NCBI RefSeq assembly: GCF_030123365.1
Contig: NZ_CP126107.1
Span: 3,801,001 to 3,865,000, forward strand
Source: Neobacillus sp. SuZ13
Lineage (GTDB): Bacteria; Bacillota; Bacilli; Bacillales; Cytobacillaceae
Direction: 5' to 3'
DNA length: 64,000 nt
Part shown: in pieces, positions 45,944 through 55,601 of the stretch
Position numbering within the stretch: the stretch's first letter is position 1
Layout of the letters: each line of letters opens with the position of its first letter
Program-made: the position numbers and the translations under genes
Notes under the pieces: generated by a model
The model's database searches: none
What the model was told of the DNA's origin: nothing
What the model saw: the letters and a program-made list of their open reading frames with translations, nothing else

Positions 45944-46822
45944 TTATAATGGATCTTTTAAAATAAAATCAATAAAAGTTCGACCAGCATTAGAAATATA
46001 GCGGTCTTTCTTCGTGATGACAGCCAGTCGCCAGAGAATATCTTCCTTCAGCTCAATGATCCTTAAATCTGGGTTAAAAGCACGGTTACAGATTGATCGA
46101 GGCAGAATCGTAATTCCTAGATTAGCAGCCACCATTTCCGTCATTAGGTCCCACTGCGAACTCTGAAACAAAATTTTCGGCTCAAACCCCACTTCAATAA
46201 ACTGATTTCTCATGATTTGATTTAATGCAAATTCCTCATGATAAAAGATAAACTCCTCTTCTTTTAGTTCCTTAATGTCTACAACTTTACGCGATGCTAG
46301 ACGATGATCTTTAAAGACCAACAATTTCATTTCTTCTTCAACAATGGGATAAACATCAAATTGCTTTTCATCAATTGGCAGTACCGCGACACCGAGCTCG
46401 AATTCCCCTTCCTCGACACTCTTTACCACTCTTGCGCCACCATACTCGGTAATATTTAATTCTATATTGGGAAAAGCATGATGAAACTTAGCGATTACCC
46501 TAGGAAAAAACAAACTGCCTATAATAGGGGGAAGCCCAATGGCGATCTGACCCCTAGACAGGTTCGTGATGTCATTTAAGGTGGTTTTCATTTCAGATAA
46601 GATTCCAGCCATTTTCTGCGCATATTCTAAGACAATTTTCCCTGCATCAGTCAGGTCACTTGTCTTATTGGTGCGTATAACCAAGGTCATCCCTAACTCT
46701 TCCTCTAACGCTCGGATTGACTTACTCAGGGCTGGTTGTGAGAGATGCATGCTCTCGGCCGCTTTTGTTATACTTTTATGCTTAGCCACTTCAATGAATA
46801 ATTGTAATTGCCTTAATTCCAA
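45944..46822 (-). CDS. cidR: CidR-like LysR family regulator
   Basis: A 292-residue LysR protein: N-terminal helix-turn-helix SITKAAESMHLSQPALSKSI and a two-lobed effector domain. In Bacillus and Staphylococcus CidR activates cidAB in response to acetate or overflow metabolism; the operon context here supports that identity. The TTG at 46822 has GAGG eight bases upstream and aligns with usual LysR starts (ELRQLQLF); the ATG at 46864 would add an odd extension. Confidence 0.87.
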   Translation of the reverse strand: MELRQLQLFIEVAKHKSITKAAESMHLSQPALSKSIRALEEELGMTLVIRTNKTSDLTDAGKIVLEYAQKMAGILSEMKTTLNDITNLSRGQIAIGLPPIIGSLFFPRVIAKFHHAFPNIELNITEYGGARVVKSVEEGEFELGVAVLPIDEKQFDVYPIVEEEMKLLVFKDHRLASRKVVDIKELKEEEFIFYHEEFALNQIMRNQFIEVGFEPKILFQSSQWDLMTEMVAANLGITILPRSICNRAFNPDLRIIELKEDILWRLAVITKKDRYISNAGRTFIDFILKDPL

Positions 46823-46864
46823 CACTTCCACCTCTGAAAATTTGATTATTTCATTTAAACACAA

Positions 46865-46890
46865 AAAAGACCCTCATAAGAGAGTCTTTT
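46865..46890 (-). terminator. Intrinsic terminator of the cold shock gene
   Basis: AAAAGACTCTC and GAGGGTCTTTT pair around TTAT with a T-run on the minus strand. Confidence 0.8.
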
Positions 46891-46905
46891 ATTATTTAGG
46901 TTCAA

Positions 46906-47106
46906 TTATGCTTTACGAACGTTAGTAGCTTGGGGTCCACGTTGACCTTGTTCTACTTCAAATGTAACTGCTTGACCTTCGTCTAAAGTTTTGAAACCTT
47001 CGCTTTGGATAGCTGAGAAGTGTACGAATACATCGTCTCCTGCTTCGCGTTCGATGAATCCGAAACCTTTTTCTGCATTAAACCATTTTACTTTACCTTG
47101 TTCCAT
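46906..47106 (-). CDS. Cold shock protein, CspA family
   Basis: A 66-residue OB-fold RNA chaperone with RNP1 KGFGFIE and RNP2 VFVHFSAI. One of several such genes usual in Bacillus, so a specific csp letter is not assigned. GAGGAGG precedes the ATG, and a small hairpin sits directly upstream of it. The gene has its own terminator. Confidence 0.93.
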   Translation of the reverse strand: MEQGKVKWFNAEKGFGFIEREAGDDVFVHFSAIQSEGFKTLDEGQAVTFEVEQGQRGPQATNVRKA

Positions 47107-47121
47107 TGTTGTTTCCTCCTC

Positions 47122-47136
47122 GTGTGCTTAGCACAC
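47122..47136 (-). promoter_or_regulatory. Hairpin beside the ribosome site of the cold shock gene
   Basis: GTGTGC-TAA-GCACAC forms a perfect 6-bp stem ending one base before GAGGAGG. Cold-shock leaders often fold near the ribosome site, so it may affect translation with temperature. Confidence 0.45.
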
Positions 47137-47282
47137 ATTGTGTTACTATCCTTGCTCAGTTCTTTAAGACAGAAAGTTTTGCACTTATTATCCTACAACT
47201 AACAAAAATAATTCTTCCTAAGTATAACAGGGAATTGCTAGAAATGCAAATAATTATTATAAAGAAATATTGTCTTTTAAAA

Positions 47283-48662
47283 TTATGATACACTTTCAGT
47301 TTTGTTCTTCAAACGTAACGATGAAAAATTCTGCAGACCGACGATACTTCCTGTTAGGATAATCGTAACCAAAACCGGCATCAGCCAACCCAGTCCATTG
47401 TGATAAAAAGGCAATACGCGTTCATATAAGTTAACAATCTTCTCCAGCCAGCCGAAATATTCGATTCCAAGCAGATCGCAAAAAGTTTTAAAACCATCAA
47501 TGATACTGATCATAAAGGTGACTATGGTGACAGCTGCATAAACAATCCGTGAATGATTAAACATCTTCGACAAAAATGTCAGCAGCATTAAAGCAACCGC
47601 CAATGGATATAACAACATTAATACTGGAATGGAAAAATTAATGATATTTGATAAACCAAAGTTTGCAATTACAAATGAAACGAGTGAAAAAAACAACACC
47701 CACATTTTATAACTGATCTTAGGAAGCAACGCATGGAAATATTCACCGCACGCTGTCATTAAGCCAATGCTGGTAGTCAGACAAGCAAGCAGGATAATAA
47801 CTGACAACATCACCGTTCCGAACGATCCAAAATAATAGGAAGATGCCTTCCCTAAGACGGGACCTCCCGTATCAAAAAGTCCGAATGCACTTGTGCTCGT
47901 AGCCCCTAGATAGGCAACACCTACATAAATGATTCCAAGAAAAATCGTTGCAATCAACCCAGATTTAGCTGAAGCTAGTAGGATTCCTCGAGTGGTGGTA
48001 ACACCCATTGATCGAATTGAATTGATAACAATAATCCCAAATACAAGTGATGCAAGAGCATCCATCGTGTTATAACCTTCCATAAACCCTTTCATAAATG
48101 CGCCATTAGCATAAGCAGCTTGTGGCGCTTCGATTGAACCAAGCGGTTTGACAATGACCATAACTAATAAGATAAAAATTAGTACAATGATCGCAGGAGA
48201 AAGAATTTTGCCGACCCGATCCACTAGCTTAGCTGGATTTAATGAAAACCACAAGGTCACAATAAAAAAGAGTAAGGTGAATACGAACAAGCCAACATGT
48301 CCATAACTCTCGCTCACAAACGGGGCAATACCGATATCATAGGCGACAGCTCCCGTCCTTGGTGCCGCGAAAAATGGTCCAATCGTCAAATAAAGAAGTG
48401 ATGTAAAAATAACCCCATAAACTGGATGGACACGGCTTGCCAGTTCCTCTAAGTTCTTACTACCTGAGAAACCCATTGCGAGAATCCCTAGAAAAGGAAG
48501 CCCGATTCCAGTAATTAAGAAACCAGTAATGGCCAACCATACGTTGGAACCGGCATTCTGACCAAGTGCAGCCGGAAAAATTAAATTTCCTGCTCCGAAA
48601 AATAGGGCAAATAACATAACTCCTATAACGAAATACCTTGAAAATGGTAATTTACTTTGCAT
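47283..48662 (-). CDS. brnQ: Branched-chain amino acid transport system II carrier protein
   Basis: A 459-residue protein with 12 helices and the BrnQ start GVMLFALFFGAGNLIFPAALG. It is a sodium-coupled symporter for Ile, Leu and Val. It is monocistronic. The upstream region is AT-rich with a partial match to a CodY box, too weak to call. Confidence 0.9.
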   Translation of the reverse strand: MQSKLPFSRYFVIGVMLFALFFGAGNLIFPAALGQNAGSNVWLAITGFLITGIGLPFLGILAMGFSGSKNLEELASRVHPVYGVIFTSLLYLTIGPFFAAPRTGAVAYDIGIAPFVSESYGHVGLFVFTLLFFIVTLWFSLNPAKLVDRVGKILSPAIIVLIFILLVMVIVKPLGSIEAPQAAYANGAFMKGFMEGYNTMDALASLVFGIIVINSIRSMGVTTTRGILLASAKSGLIATIFLGIIYVGVAYLGATSTSAFGLFDTGGPVLGKASSYYFGSFGTVMLSVIILLACLTTSIGLMTACGEYFHALLPKISYKMWVLFFSLVSFVIANFGLSNIINFSIPVLMLLYPLAVALMLLTFLSKMFNHSRIVYAAVTIVTFMISIIDGFKTFCDLLGIEYFGWLEKIVNLYERVLPFYHNGLGWLMPVLVTIILTGSIVGLQNFSSLRLKNKTESVS

Positions 48663-48904
48663 ATTAGCTACTCCTACCTAGATGTTACTTTATTTATTTT
48701 TTAATATATTCCGAGAATTATATTACTATCCTTATAACTTAATATCAACCTATTTTTGAGATTAATTAGATAATTTCGACAGGAATTAAATAATATTTTT
48801 ATATCATTTTTACTATTATTTCATAATCTTCAAAAGATACCAATCTGTTCCAACCAACAGATAAATACTATTTCAATATAATTGACACTTGCAATTTTAA
48901 TAAT

Positions 48905-48942
48905 AAAAAAGACCTTTATCCTTTGGGCAAAGGCCTTTTTTT
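48905..48942 (-). terminator. Intrinsic terminator after the BsuPI lipoprotein gene
   Basis: AAAAAGGCCTTTG-type arm pairs with the AAAGGTCTTTTTT arm and T-runs follow on the minus strand. Confidence 0.78.
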
Positions 48943-48955
48943 ATACCTCTTACAA

Positions 48956-49645
48956 TTATGAAGTTTCTATAATAAACTTTTGAATCAACTTTTGTCCAGA
49001 TTCATTTTCAGTATATAAAAATGATACTTGTTTGCCTTCCTTCAATAGCGGTAATTGCTTGATGGCCCCCTCCGTTAACTGAAAGGCTACCTTTTTGCCT
49101 TCGATATCGATTTCAATTGTATGGGGATCCATTTGACCAACGAGCACACCGTTCCCTTTGCTAAACGAATTTTTAACAATTAAGTCGGTCACAACTTTGG
49201 CTTCCTCTTCTTTTGCTGTTAAGAATACCTCGATTTTATAGCGGCCAGTAGGAAGATCTGAAATCCTAAATTCCTTAGCTATCTCTTGATTACTTCCTAA
49301 CTCTAGTATCTTAATCGCTTGCGTTGCCATGACCTCATCCGAATATTGTTTGACTTTCATCCCTTGTAAATCATAAACAATATAATCTGCCTCTATCCCG
49401 TTAGGAAACGTTAGAATCTGGGACTTGTCTGAAAGATTTTTAACATTGTACTTAATAATCGTTGAATTGTTCTCAGTCTTCGTTTCGATTGTAGCGTGAA
49501 ATTTAGCAGCAATCTCATTCTGTTCTGGAACCTCAGTTTTGGTACCTTCTGCGCTTCCCTTTTGTGCAGACTCTGTTTCACACCCTGTTAAAAGGCCAAT
49601 CACCAATGTTGAACATAGAATAGGTAACCATTTAATGTTTCTCAT
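48956..49645 (-). CDS. Lipoprotein with BsuPI-like (intracellular proteinase inhibitor) domain
   Basis: The 229-residue protein has a signal peptide with lipobox LLTGC (Cys22), so it is anchored outside the membrane. Residues about 48-155 match the BsuPI domain (beta sandwich, IVYDLQGMKVKQYSDEVMATQ). The C-terminal 70 residues form a separate small beta domain. Binding or protein-inhibiting role is inferred. Confidence 0.8.
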   Translation of the reverse strand: MRNIKWLPILCSTLVIGLLTGCETESAQKGSAEGTKTEVPEQNEIAAKFHATIETKTENNSTIIKYNVKNLSDKSQILTFPNGIEADYIVYDLQGMKVKQYSDEVMATQAIKILELGSNQEIAKEFRISDLPTGRYKIEVFLTAKEEEAKVVTDLIVKNSFSKGNGVLVGQMDPHTIEIDIEGKKVAFQLTEGAIKQLPLLKEGKQVSFLYTENESGQKLIQKFIIETS

Positions 49646-49761
49646 TTTTCCTCCCCTTTTCCAAAAGAGAATTTGTTGGTCTTAGACATATAGTCGCCGA
49701 AAAGAAGAACATAGTTACATCTTTTTTAATTAATTAAATTCGACAAAATCGACTTAAACAA

Positions 49762-49812
49762 AAAAATTGCCATAAATATAGGAAAACCTCCTACAAATAC
49801 GGCAACTTTTTT
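49762..49812 (-). terminator. Intrinsic terminator after the HAD gene
   Basis: AAAAGTTGCC and GGCAATTTTT pair with a long AT-rich middle that can also pair, and T residues follow. Confidence 0.72.
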
Positions 49813-49824
49813 AGGATATGTGTT

Positions 49825-50616
49825 TTATTTCGACTTCAATTCCTCTAACAAAGGAAAGAGTTCTTCCAAATGTTTAATCTCAAAAGTAGGAATAACTTCA
49901 TTTCTCGCTTTGTCATGTCGATTAATCCAGACTGTCTTGATTCCTGCACGATTTGCCCCTAGAATATCGGTCATGAGATTATCTCCCACCATAATGACAT
50001 CATCCTTATCAACCGACAATAACTCAAGTGCGTGTTCAAAAATGGTCGGGTCCGGTTTCCCTCTGCCAAAATCCCCTGAGATAACAATGTGATCAAAATA
50101 AGGAACAAGTTCCGGTGTGATCTCTAATTTTGTTTTTTGAAGATCCGGTGAACCATTGGTTAACAATAGCAGTTGATAATTTCCCTTTAACCTATCGAGA
50201 ATCTTAAAAGATTCTTCATAAACAAATGGTAATTTCCTGCGTTCCTGTGGAAAACGTTCCGCGAGCTCCAAGCCAAAATCAGCGTCGTCTACTCCCATTG
50301 CTTTCAACCCAGCTGTCCAAGCATCTTTCCGGTAGACAGGCACCATTTCCTTCATCTTTCTAAAATCATCTTGATCATCTAAAAAGTTCCCCCATAGTCC
50401 TTCAAACGGATTTATGCCAATCATTTGCGTGAAAGGGTAAAATTCATATCCGGCATAAATGCTTCTCGCAGCTTCGCGAACGGCCTCTTCTAGTTGATCC
50501 GCATTAACCCCATACCGCTCCTCTGCCACTTTACACGTAGCAACAAAAGCTTCCTTTACACTTTTTTGATCCCAAAGCAGTGTATCATCTAAATCAAAGA
50601 AAATCGCTTTAACCAT
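49825..50616 (-). CDS. HAD-IA hydrolase, YsaA-like
   Basis: A 263-residue phosphatase with [10 protein letters not shown] at the start, [11 protein letters not shown] motif II and [23 protein letters not shown] for motifs III and IV. B. subtilis YsaA, proposed as phosphoserine phosphatase, is the likely relative, which would fit with serC in this window; that role is not shown here. The ATG at 50616 has GGGG nine bases upstream. Confidence 0.84.
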   Translation of the reverse strand: MVKAIFFDLDDTLLWDQKSVKEAFVATCKVAEERYGVNADQLEEAVREAARSIYAGYEFYPFTQMIGINPFEGLWGNFLDDQDDFRKMKEMVPVYRKDAWTAGLKAMGVDDADFGLELAERFPQERRKLPFVYEESFKILDRLKGNYQLLLLTNGSPDLQKTKLEITPELVPYFDHIVISGDFGRGKPDPTIFEHALELLSVDKDDVIMVGDNLMTDILGANRAGIKTVWINRHDKARNEVIPTFEIKHLEELFPLLEELKSK

Positions 50617-50724
50617 TGTTATCTTCCCCTTGTCCAAGATATATTTTACTAGTTTACCATTTTACAAAATAAAAATATATGATTCTGAATCTTTTATTAT
50701 TTTAAAAGGGAAGAATTCCGATTT

Positions 50725-51918
50725 TTAGGATGAAATTGTTAATACATTGTTTTTAGATGTTAAATCGTGAAGGGCTGGGTCCACGGTAACATTATTTCCA
50801 ACAACTATTAAATGTACGTCTGGATCCTTTGAAACAAGGATGACGCCACTCTTAATCACTGTTTGGCTGCCGATGACAGCATTTTCAATCCAAGAGTTCT
50901 CTTCAACGATGGTATTTGGCAAGATGACAGTGTTCTTGATTCGCGCCCCCTTTCCAACCTTCACCCCGCTAAACACAACAGACTTTTCGATTGTGCCGTA
51001 TATTTCACAGCCTTCACTTAGTAAACTTTGCTGAGCCTTTGCGGATTTATCCAAATATAAGGGATCCGCATTATTTTCGACAGTATGGATTTTCCACTCC
51101 GAATTTTGCAGAAAAATGTTGGTCTCCTTATTTAAAAGATCTAAATTAGCATCCCAAAAACTCCGGACCGTCCCTACATCTTTCCAATAGTTGTTGAAAT
51201 AATAGGCATAGAGCCCTCGTCCATCACACAGCATTGAAGGAATGATATCCTTGCCAAAGTCTCGATTTGTAAATTCTTTTTGCTCCTCCTGGAGCAAGTA
51301 CTCTTTTAAAACAGGCCATTTGAAAAGATAAATACCCATTGATGCTAAATTCGTCGTCGGATGTTCCGGTTTTTCTTCAAAATCGATAATTTTATAACTC
51401 TCTTTCTCCATTTTTATGAGTCCAAAGCGGCCGGCGTCTTCCCACGGAACTTCAACGACAGCAATAGTACAATCCGCGTTCGTTTCTATATGCTGTTCAA
51501 GCATTATAGAATAATCCATTTTATAGATTTGGTCTGCCGATAAAATGAGAACATGCTCTGGCATTTGCTGCTCAATAAACTCAATATTTTGAAAGACAGC
51601 ATGCGAAGTCCCTTCATACCATTCTACTCCGGAGCTATTGCGTTGAAACGGTGGCAAAATCGTCAAACCCCCATATCGATTATATAAGTTCCAATAGCTG
51701 CAATGACCAAGATGCGAATGCAGCACATAGGGTCTGTATTGCGTTAAAATACCTACAGTCTCAATTCCAGAATTCATACAGTTACTTAAGGCAAAATCAA
51801 TGATGCGGTACTTCCCACCAAAGGGGACTGCTGGTTTAACAAGTGACTTTGTCAGCAGGTTTAACCTTGTACCTTTCCCGCCAGCCAATAACAAAGCAAT
51901 CCATTTTTGTTTTTTCAT
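50725..51918 (-). CDS. glgC: Glucose-1-phosphate adenylyltransferase
   Basis: A 397-residue nucleotidyltransferase that makes ADP-glucose for glycogen. LLLAGGKGTRL at 10-20, KPAVPFGGKYRIIDF and YFNNYWKDVGT are GlgC motifs, and a beta-helix occupies the C-terminal third. The ATG at 51918 follows GGAGG. The other glycogen genes (glgB, glgD, glgA, glgP) are not adjacent, so this is a separate copy or a lone gene. Confidence 0.88.
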   Translation of the reverse strand: MKKQKWIALLLAGGKGTRLNLLTKSLVKPAVPFGGKYRIIDFALSNCMNSGIETVGILTQYRPYVLHSHLGHCSYWNLYNRYGGLTILPPFQRNSSGVEWYEGTSHAVFQNIEFIEQQMPEHVLILSADQIYKMDYSIMLEQHIETNADCTIAVVEVPWEDAGRFGLIKMEKESYKIIDFEEKPEHPTTNLASMGIYLFKWPVLKEYLLQEEQKEFTNRDFGKDIIPSMLCDGRGLYAYYFNNYWKDVGTVRSFWDANLDLLNKETNIFLQNSEWKIHTVENNADPLYLDKSAKAQQSLLSEGCEIYGTIEKSVVFSGVKVGKGARIKNTVILPNTIVEENSWIENAVIGSQTVIKSGVILVSKDPDVHLIVVGNNVTVDPALHDLTSKNNVLTISS

Positions 51919-52128
51919 TGTTACCCTCCTCGTAAAATTTTGTTCCTTAAATGCACGTCTATAACATCTTCCTCTACTTTTATTATCTCCGTTTTCTTCC
52001 ATTTTTCCGTTGAACCTGTTACAGCTTTGTGAAAGTGACCAGCTTTTTTATCGACACAAAAAGCACGCAACCTCTAATATTAGCTAGTATTGTCGAAATT
52101 TTAGTAACTGAATTTTTTCCATAACAAA

Positions 52129-52172
52129 AAAACTGCCATTTCTTGCCGATTATCTCGATAATGAAAGGCAGT
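52129..52172 (-). terminator. Intrinsic terminator after the DUF438 gene
   Basis: AACTGCC and GGCAGTT with inner pairs ATTATCGAGATAAT run into seven T residues on the minus strand. Confidence 0.78.
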
Positions 52173-52189
52173 TCTTTTAATATTTGCAC

Positions 52190-53422
52190 TTAATTTAGGA
52201 TTCTTTTCTCTCCTTCAATCGCTTTGATTGGATCGATATTTTGGGTAAATTCCAGTGTACCGATATAGTTTCCGTTCTCATCACGGACCGCAAAGTAGCG
52301 AATATAAACATATTTATCCTTGAACTTAATCCAAAAATCTTCACAGTCCTTTTTGCGAGACTTAAAGTCTGCCAACAGCTCCTCTACAACATGGACACTT
52401 CTTGGCGGATGACAGTTTTGGACAGTTCGGCCAATGACGGCTTTCGTCCGAGCGAAAATTCTTTCTTTCCCGTGTGAGAAATATCGGACCACATCATCCT
52501 GATCAATAAACGTGATATCAACCGGTAAATGGTTTAATAACAACTCCAGCTGCTTTAAGGAAAGAATCCCTGTTTCCAACTTAATATACCCTTCAGAAAT
52601 GGCCTTTTTTTCTATGGCTTTTCTCTCCGGCTTCCAAACCTCAGCAGAATCGATCAGGCAAAAACCAATTTCATCACTTTCATGGGCTATTTTGACCCAT
52701 TCATCTTCCGTAAAATTATTTAAGGCCATCGGGAATAGTATGTTTTCTTCCTTATAAATCATTCCTTTTACTTCCTGAATGACATAATTTAAAACGGCAA
52801 TAACTGCTTGCTGGTCGCCATGATAATTGGCAAGTTTCTGCCTGCAATCCTTAATCGCGTCCCGAATGAAATCATCAATTCTCCACATGTTGGTGGTCGG
52901 GCCGAAAATCCCGTACTTTTCTAAATAAGGGAAAATCAAATTTTCTTTACGGCTATAATGCTTTTCAATATCCAGCAAAAGATTGATATCTTCCATTAGA
53001 CGATAAATATTATCTGTAGAATCTTCTTTCATAAATTCCCTAAAATGGACTTGAAGCTTCATAGTTAACAGTTTATCAATTTCTTGATTCTCGAGCTTAA
53101 AAGTATGAACGGGATGCCCAGGCTGATCTTCTGGGCTTCCGTTTTGTGGTGTATCTTCCTCAATCGCTCCTTGAAAAATAGCCGAATGCTGTTGATAGGT
53201 ATGCTGAAATTCTTCGGCAGAAATACTTCCCTCTTCGACAAAATCATGTTGGAGCTGGGTAATTTCATCGATGGTTATTTTTCCGATCAAGGCATCAAAG
53301 TGTGCTTTAACCTCGTCCAAGTTTCGGCCTTGATGAAGATCGACAAACAGTTGTTTTAATTTACTTAAGCGTTCTGTATTTGATTTAGTCAGTTGTTCAC
53401 GATTATTAATGATTTCACTCAT
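52190..53422 (-). CDS. DUF438 protein: hemerythrin-like HHE domain plus PAS
   Basis: A 410-residue protein. N-terminal about 90 residues are DUF438; then a hemerythrin HHE region with His/Glu ligands (HYSRKENLIFPYLEKYG, KEENILFPMAL); the last 120 residues form a PAS domain (DITFIDQDDVVRYFSHG). Such proteins are thought to sense O2 or NO through a di-iron site. ATG at 53422 has AAGGAG nine bases upstream. Monocistronic and divergent from the dioxygenase. Confidence 0.85.
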   Translation of the reverse strand: MSEIINNREQLTKSNTERLSKLKQLFVDLHQGRNLDEVKAHFDALIGKITIDEITQLQHDFVEEGSISAEEFQHTYQQHSAIFQGAIEEDTPQNGSPEDQPGHPVHTFKLENQEIDKLLTMKLQVHFREFMKEDSTDNIYRLMEDINLLLDIEKHYSRKENLIFPYLEKYGIFGPTTNMWRIDDFIRDAIKDCRQKLANYHGDQQAVIAVLNYVIQEVKGMIYKEENILFPMALNNFTEDEWVKIAHESDEIGFCLIDSAEVWKPERKAIEKKAISEGYIKLETGILSLKQLELLLNHLPVDITFIDQDDVVRYFSHGKERIFARTKAVIGRTVQNCHPPRSVHVVEELLADFKSRKKDCEDFWIKFKDKYVYIRYFAVRDENGNYIGTLEFTQNIDPIKAIEGEKRILN

Positions 53423-53586
53423 AATAGGATTCTCCTTCACTGCGGCAAAATACTTTTGATATTTGTTTTCATTAGTAACTTACCACTTCAGAAAATCCTT
53501 GTTAGTGATTAACATCATTAGTAACAATTTAATTGTGAAAACTTTAAGAACGAACTTTTGACAGCATAATTATTTCGTGTTATATT

Positions 53587-53604
53587 TATTTCGAATTAGA
53601 GATA
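53587..53604. promoter_or_regulatory. MhqR-like operator upstream of the dioxygenase
   Basis: TATTTCGAATTAGAGATA matches the published MhqR inverted repeat (TATCTCGAATTCGAGATA) at 15 of 18 positions. It lies 87 bases before the dioxygenase start. In B. subtilis MhqR controls quinone-detoxifying dioxygenases of this family. Confidence 0.6.
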
Positions 53605-53690
53605 AATTAATTCAAGATAATATTCCTTATATTTATAGAAGATACTAATACAATAAATGTAAATTTCAGAGGGAAATGGGAGGAATTTCA

Positions 53691-54668
53691 ATGAATGGAT
53701 TAAAAGGTATACATCACGTAACCGCGATTACAAGCAGTGCGGAAAAAAACTATGAATTTTTCACCAATGTCTTAGGGATGCGCTTAGTCAAGAAAACTGT
53801 TAACCAAGATGATATTCAAACTTACCATTTATTCTTTGCTGATGATGTTGGCAGCGCCGGGACCGATATGACCTTTTTCGATTTTCCTGGGATTCCGAAA
53901 GGCGTTCACGGGACCAACGAAATTTCAAAAACGTCCTTCCGCGTCCCAAGTGATGCGGCGATCGACTATTGGGTGAAACGTTTTGATCGTTTAGAGATAA
54001 AACATACAGGGATTAAAGAACAATTCGGTAAAAAGACCCTGTCGTTTGTGGATTTTGATGACCAGCATTATCAATTAATTTCAGATGAAAATAATAAAGG
54101 GGTTGCAGCTGGTACCCCGTGGCAAAAAGGCCCTATTCCTATAGACTATGCGATTACAGGATTAGGCCCGATTTTTGTTCGTGTCGCAAATTTTGATTAC
54201 TTTAAAGAAATGATGGAAAAAGTCCTTCTCTTTAAAGAAATAGCAAATGAAGGATCGTTTCATTTATTTGAGGTGGGTGAAGGCGGAAATGGTGCACAAG
54301 TGGTTGTCGAGTATAATGCGATCCTCCCTCAAGCACGCCAAGGCTTCGGGACAGTCCATCATGCGGCTTTCCGTGTCGAAGATCGGTCTGTTTTAGAAGA
54401 ATGGATTGGACATATGGAAAGCTTCGGCTTCCAAACGTCAGGGTTCGTCGATCGTTTCTTCTTCGGTTCTTTATATGCGAGAGTGGCACCACAAATACTA
54501 TTTGAGTTTGCAACCGACGGTCCAGGATTTATGGGAGATGAGCCTTACGAAACACTAGGCGAAAAATTATCTTTACCGCCGTTCTTAGAATCCAAACGAG
54601 AACAAATTGAAAGTATGGTTCGTCCAATTGATACCACCAGAAGTACCAAAGAATTCATTAAAGAATAG
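53691..54668 (+). CDS. Ring-cleaving (glyoxalase/MhqO-like) dioxygenase
   Basis: A 325-residue protein made of two vicinal-oxygen-chelate domains; first GIHHVTAI (residue 6-13), second TVHHAAFRV and FEFATDGPGF with the likely His, His and Glu metal ligands. Such enzymes open hydroquinones or catechol thiol adducts and help in quinone stress. The ATG at 53691 has GGGAGG seven bases upstream. The 3' end is repeated at 59410-59466 and the terminator that once followed it seems cut by an insertion. Confidence 0.88.
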   Translation: MNGLKGIHHVTAITSSAEKNYEFFTNVLGMRLVKKTVNQDDIQTYHLFFADDVGSAGTDMTFFDFPGIPKGVHGTNEISKTSFRVPSDAAIDYWVKRFDRLEIKHTGIKEQFGKKTLSFVDFDDQHYQLISDENNKGVAAGTPWQKGPIPIDYAITGLGPIFVRVANFDYFKEMMEKVLLFKEIANEGSFHLFEVGEGGNGAQVVVEYNAILPQARQGFGTVHHAAFRVEDRSVLEEWIGHMESFGFQTSGFVDRFFFGSLYARVAPQILFEFATDGPGFMGDEPYETLGEKLSLPPFLESKREQIESMVRPIDTTRSTKEFIKE

Positions 54669-54683
54669 CACAAAGAGCGAGGC
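54627..54683 (+). repeat. Left copy of 57-bp direct repeat (dioxygenase 3' end)
   Basis: Matches 59410-59466 at 54 of 57 positions. It covers the last 14 codons including stop and the left arm of a terminator that has no right arm here. Confidence 0.85.
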
Positions 54684-54735
54684 CGTAATAAATAAGAGTT
54701 AGTAATTATACTAAAACTTAATAATAATCACCTTA

Positions 54736-54766
54736 AACAGCCTTTTTCTGAATGAAGAAGGCTGTT
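54736..54766. terminator. Bidirectional intrinsic terminator
   Basis: AACAGCCTT and AAGGCTGTT pair with a short loop and T-runs, between the convergent dioxygenase and TetR genes. Confidence 0.83.
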
Positions 54767-54805
54767 TTCTATTCCATCACTTTATAAAAATATAGAGCAA
54801 AATAT

Positions 54806-54832
54806 ATAACAAATACGATTACTATTTGTTAT
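54806..54832. repeat. Perfect 10-bp inverted repeat downstream of TetR gene
   Basis: ATAACAAATA and TATTTGTTAT flank a seven-base spacer in the convergent gap. No T-tract; role unknown. Confidence 0.5.
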
Positions 54833-54911
54833 GACATTACCAAAATATACTATAATAATGACCTCATTTACTACAACAACGAAAAATACTAACTGGTATA
54901 GGATGAGCAAG

Positions 54912-55601
54912 TTACTGCTGATTCATATCATAGCATTTTTTAAAATGAAATAGATTCGCGTTGTGAACAATCTCCGTAATATATTTCATAGTAATCTTCA
55001 CTGCCTCCTGAAACTCGTAGCTTTTGCGATTATTGAGGATATTTGTAAACATCCCCTGCCATATTAAAATGGTTAATTCATTAATCGCATCAACGTTTTC
55101 CTCTTTAATATATCCCTCCCTTAGAGCAATTTCTAAAAAGGATCGCCCCCGTTTAGATACATTCCGTTCAAAAAGAATAATCTTTAACTCCTCAGGAATG
55201 TTAATCAAATCAGCAGGATAGATTTTATAATATTCCTCAAGGAGCTTCTCGGGTTGATCCCCTAAATCCATAATAAATACTGCATGAAAAATCTGTGGCT
55301 GTCTAAAAGAGTGAATACAAAAACATTCCCAAGCCAACAAGTACTTTTCAATGGGATCTTTTCCTTTCTCAATATAAACAGCTACCTCATCTGTGTAGGA
55401 TTTTAAGAATTTCATGGAAGCGAAAAAGATCAGATGGGAGATCTCAGAAAAATAGTTATAAATGGTTGCACTATTATAACCTGCTTTATCGGCCACTTTC
55501 CTGATTGTTATATTCTCTAAACCTTCTTCTTCGATAATTTCAGCTGTAGCGTCCACAAAGTATTTCCACATGCGGCTCAATTGTATTTCCTTTTTTTTCA
55601 T
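54912..55601 (-). CDS. TetR/AcrR family regulator
   Basis: A 229-residue repressor: N-terminal helix-turn-helix NITIRKVADKAGYNSATIYNYF and a ligand-binding helical domain with many aromatic residues. It ends the minus-strand group hydrolase-MFS-TetR. An AT-rich palindrome TTATATCAATATAA lies 20 bases before its start and resembles the longer palindrome before the hydrolase gene, so it may bind both. Start ATG follows AAGGAG. Confidence 0.83.
   Translation of the reverse strand: MKKKEIQLSRMWKYFVDATAEIIEEEGLENITIRKVADKAGYNSATIYNYFSEISHLIFFASMKFLKSYTDEVAVYIEKGKDPIEKYLLAWECFCIHSFRQPQIFHAVFIMDLGDQPEKLLEEYYKIYPADLINIPEELKIILFERNVSKRGRSFLEIALREGYIKEENVDAINELTILIWQGMFTNILNNRKSYEFQEAVKITMKYITEIVHNANLFHFKKCYDMNQQ

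Noticed and set aside
53481..53540. TTAGTAAC repeats upstream of the DUF438 gene as an NsrR or Fnr site
   Set aside because: No clean palindrome matching either consensus could be formed.
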